A program made the position numbers and the translations under genes. DNA of 6,994 nt from VBDM01 sp041493345 (GTDB taxonomy: Bacteria > Pseudomonadota > Gammaproteobacteria > Burkholderiales > SG8-39), in assembly GCA_041493345.1 (NCBI GenBank), contig JBGPYQ010000188.1, positions 1-6,994 of the forward strand, read 5' to 3'. Under the pieces are notes generated by a model. It did not search any database and was not told where the DNA came from. It saw nothing but the letters and a program-made list of their open reading frames with translations. Positions 5,882 to 6,994 of this stretch are shown here, piece by piece (position 1 is the first letter of the stretch; each line of letters starts with the position of its first letter).

Positions 5882-6618
5882 ACTACTAGCTGCCCGAGCG
5901 GCTCGACCGCCTGGCGCGCGAGTACGCACTCGGCACGCTGGCCGGCCCGGCGCGCCGGCGCTTCGAGCGCCTCCTGCGACAGACGCCGGCCGCCATGCTG
6001 GCCGTCGGCGCGTGGCAGGAGCGACTGGCCGGCTTGGCAAGCACGGTGCCTGCAATGCAGCCGAGCGAGTCGGTGTGGCGCGCCCTGGAGCATCGTCTGT
6101 TCATTTCATCGGCCCGGGCCGCGTCGGCGCCGACCCGTCCGCTGCGATGGCTGCGGGGCCTGATGCCGGGCCGCGCGCTCGGTGGCGCACTGGCAGGCGT
6201 GTTCCTGTGCGCATTGCTGCTGCGCCTGCAACCGGAGCTGATCGGCATGGAACCCCGGCTCGATGCGCTGCCCGCCAGCTACGTCGGTCTGCTGACCGAC
6301 ACTGCGGGCACGCCGACGCTGCTGGCAAGCTCCAAACGTCATGGCAAGCGACTGACGGTGAAGCTGCTGCAACCGGTGGTCATCCCGGCCGGTTCGGTGG
6401 CCCAACTGTGGGCCTTGCCCAAGGACGGCGGCGCGGCGTTTCCGGTCGGCGTGGTACCCGGCACCGGCTCGGCCAGCGTGGCTTTGGCGGACACCTCGGA
6501 AAAGCTGTTCTTCAGCGTGTCGCGGCTTGCGGTGAGCATCGAAGCGGCGCCGGCCAAGGCCGGCGACAAACCCTCGGGCGACTTTGTCCTGTCCGGGCAT
6601 TGCGTCAAACTCTGGTAG
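5878..6618 (+). CDS. RskA-type transmembrane anti-sigma factor gene interrupted by TAG at codon 4
   Basis: The product would hold the upstream ECF sigma factor inactive at the inner membrane. The ATG (5878-5880) overlaps the sigma stop as ATGA. It reads MNY, then TAG (5887-5889), then LPERLDRLAREYALGTLAGP and ARRRFERLL, a typical N-terminus of this anti-sigma family. Numbering through the stop gives 246 codons. Residues 6-79 are the cytoplasmic sigma-binding part (AWQERLAGL, PSESVWRALEHRL). One membrane helix lies at about 100-117 (ALGGALAGVFLCALLLRL). The RskA domain follows, about 129-246, with VAQLWALPKDGG and LAVSIEAAPAKAGDKPSGDF. No HxxxCxxC zinc motif is seen. After the TAG the frame is intact to the stop at 6616-6618. 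The next in-frame ATG is codon 40 (5995); CTG codons, including 5890 right after the TAG, are weaker restart options. It is either a recent nonsense mutation, a read error, or a shortened protein. Confidence 0.85.
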
Positions 6619-6651
6619 CTCAGTCTGGTAACGCGGCGGGCCAGACCGGCC

Positions 6652-6677
6652 GAAAATTCTATTGCCCCTGTTGCGTC
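6652..6677 (+). promoter_or_regulatory. Weak candidate ECF-type promoter before the TPR gene
   Basis: GAAAAT (6652-6657) and CGTC (6674-6677) are separated by 16 bases, the layout of many ECF promoters (GGAAC-like -35, CGTC -10). It lies about 80 bases before the ATG of the downstream gene and just after the anti-sigma stop. The -35 match is poor and no matching motif is seen before the sigma gene, so this is only a suggestion that the TPR gene is a target of the adjacent sigma factor. Confidence 0.18.
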
Positions 6678-6709
6678 CGTTTTCAGGGTCGGCCTCGTAA
6701 GTGCCTTTA

Positions 6710-6727
6710 GACACCGCGGACGGTGTC
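6710..6727 (+). other. Perfect hairpin in the anti-sigma/TPR intergenic region
   Basis: GACACCG (6710-6716) and CGGTGTC (6721-6727) form a 7-base stem with a CGGA loop. No T-run follows, so an intrinsic terminator is doubtful. It lies 29 bases before the next ATG, in what is probably the leader of the TPR gene. It could be a weak terminator of the sigma operon, an operator, or an mRNA-stability element. Confidence 0.4.
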
Positions 6728-6756
6728 CCTTCAACCCAACCAACGAGGATCAAGCC

Positions 6757-6994
6757 ATGAAGACCACCATCACCCGCTTCCTGACCACCGGCGCGCTGCT
6801 GCTCGCGATGAGCCACAGCTTCGCCGCCGACACCATGTCCAGCCCGGTGGCCGCGCCCGACAAGCTCGCCGCCGTGCGCACGCAGATCGCCGCCAAGAAC
6901 TGGCCCGCCGCGATCGACGAGCTCAAGCGCGTCAACGACACCGGCGATGCCGACTGGAACAACCTGATGGGCTACAGCCTGCGCAAGGGCCCGA
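6757..6994 (+). CDS. Secreted tetratricopeptide-repeat (TPR)-type protein, 3' end cut by window
   Basis: Only the first 79 codons are present. Residues 1-24 form a Sec signal peptide (MKTTITRFLTTGALLLAMSH, then SFA|AD), so the protein is predicted to be periplasmic or exported. After a short linker, residues 35-60 (DKLAAVRTQIAAKNWPAAIDELKRVN) look like the paired helices of a TPR, and DADWNNLMGYSLRKGP (64-79) looks like the start of the next unit. TPR proteins act as protein-interaction scaffolds; no specific role can be given. The start is supported by GAGGA at 6745-6749, seven bases before the ATG. It follows the sigma/anti-sigma pair in the same direction, 138 bases downstream, and may belong to its regulon. 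I recall small exported TPR proteins with a similar DWNNLMGYSLRKG segment in Betaproteobacteria; this was not searched. Confidence 0.8.
   Translation, partial: MKTTITRFLTTGALLLAMSHSFAADTMSSPVAAPDKLAAVRTQIAAKNWPAAIDELKRVNDTGDADWNNLMGYSLRKGP

Overview
High-GC bacterial DNA, most likely from a proteobacterium (Pseudomonadota). No taxon can be fixed from sequence alone. The left third carries a fatty-acid gene order (fabA-fabB-fabI) typical of Alphaproteobacteria. The ECF sigma factor, RskA-type anti-sigma factor and TPR protein on the right remind me more of Betaproteobacteria. Lineage is therefore left open, and a transferred fab cluster is possible.

Layout. Positions 1-2691 (minus strand) hold fabA, fabB and the start of fabI. 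These genes introduce the cis double bond (FabA), extend the unsaturated chain (FabB) and reduce enoyl-ACP (FabI). fabI runs off the left edge. Positions 2692-3156 hold the fabA upstream region and a broken LtrA-family membrane protein gene. Its N-terminal 74 codons are on the minus strand, and the next ~28 codons of family-like sequence lie on the plus strand, flanked by ACGCG/CGCGT. That is the signature of a small inversion. The remaining ~three quarters of the gene is missing.

Positions 3359-5156 (plus strand) hold a small lipoprotein with a CxxC motif and a His-rich tail. It is followed 19 bases later by an MmgE/PrpD-family protein with a Tat-like signal peptide and a GTG start. A strong hairpin (5167-5189) follows that gene. 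Positions 5297-6618 hold an ECF sigma factor overlapping its anti-sigma gene by ATGA. The anti-sigma frame carries a TAG at codon 4, so the full-length anti-sigma factor should not be made by normal decoding. The window ends inside a secreted TPR-type protein gene (from 6757).

The most notable observations are the amber codon in the anti-sigma gene and the reconstructable inversion scar in the LtrA remnant. FabI also has Phe where a second active-site Tyr usually sits. I see no rRNA, tRNA, CRISPR array or insertion sequence, and no gene-free stretch longer than 300 bases.
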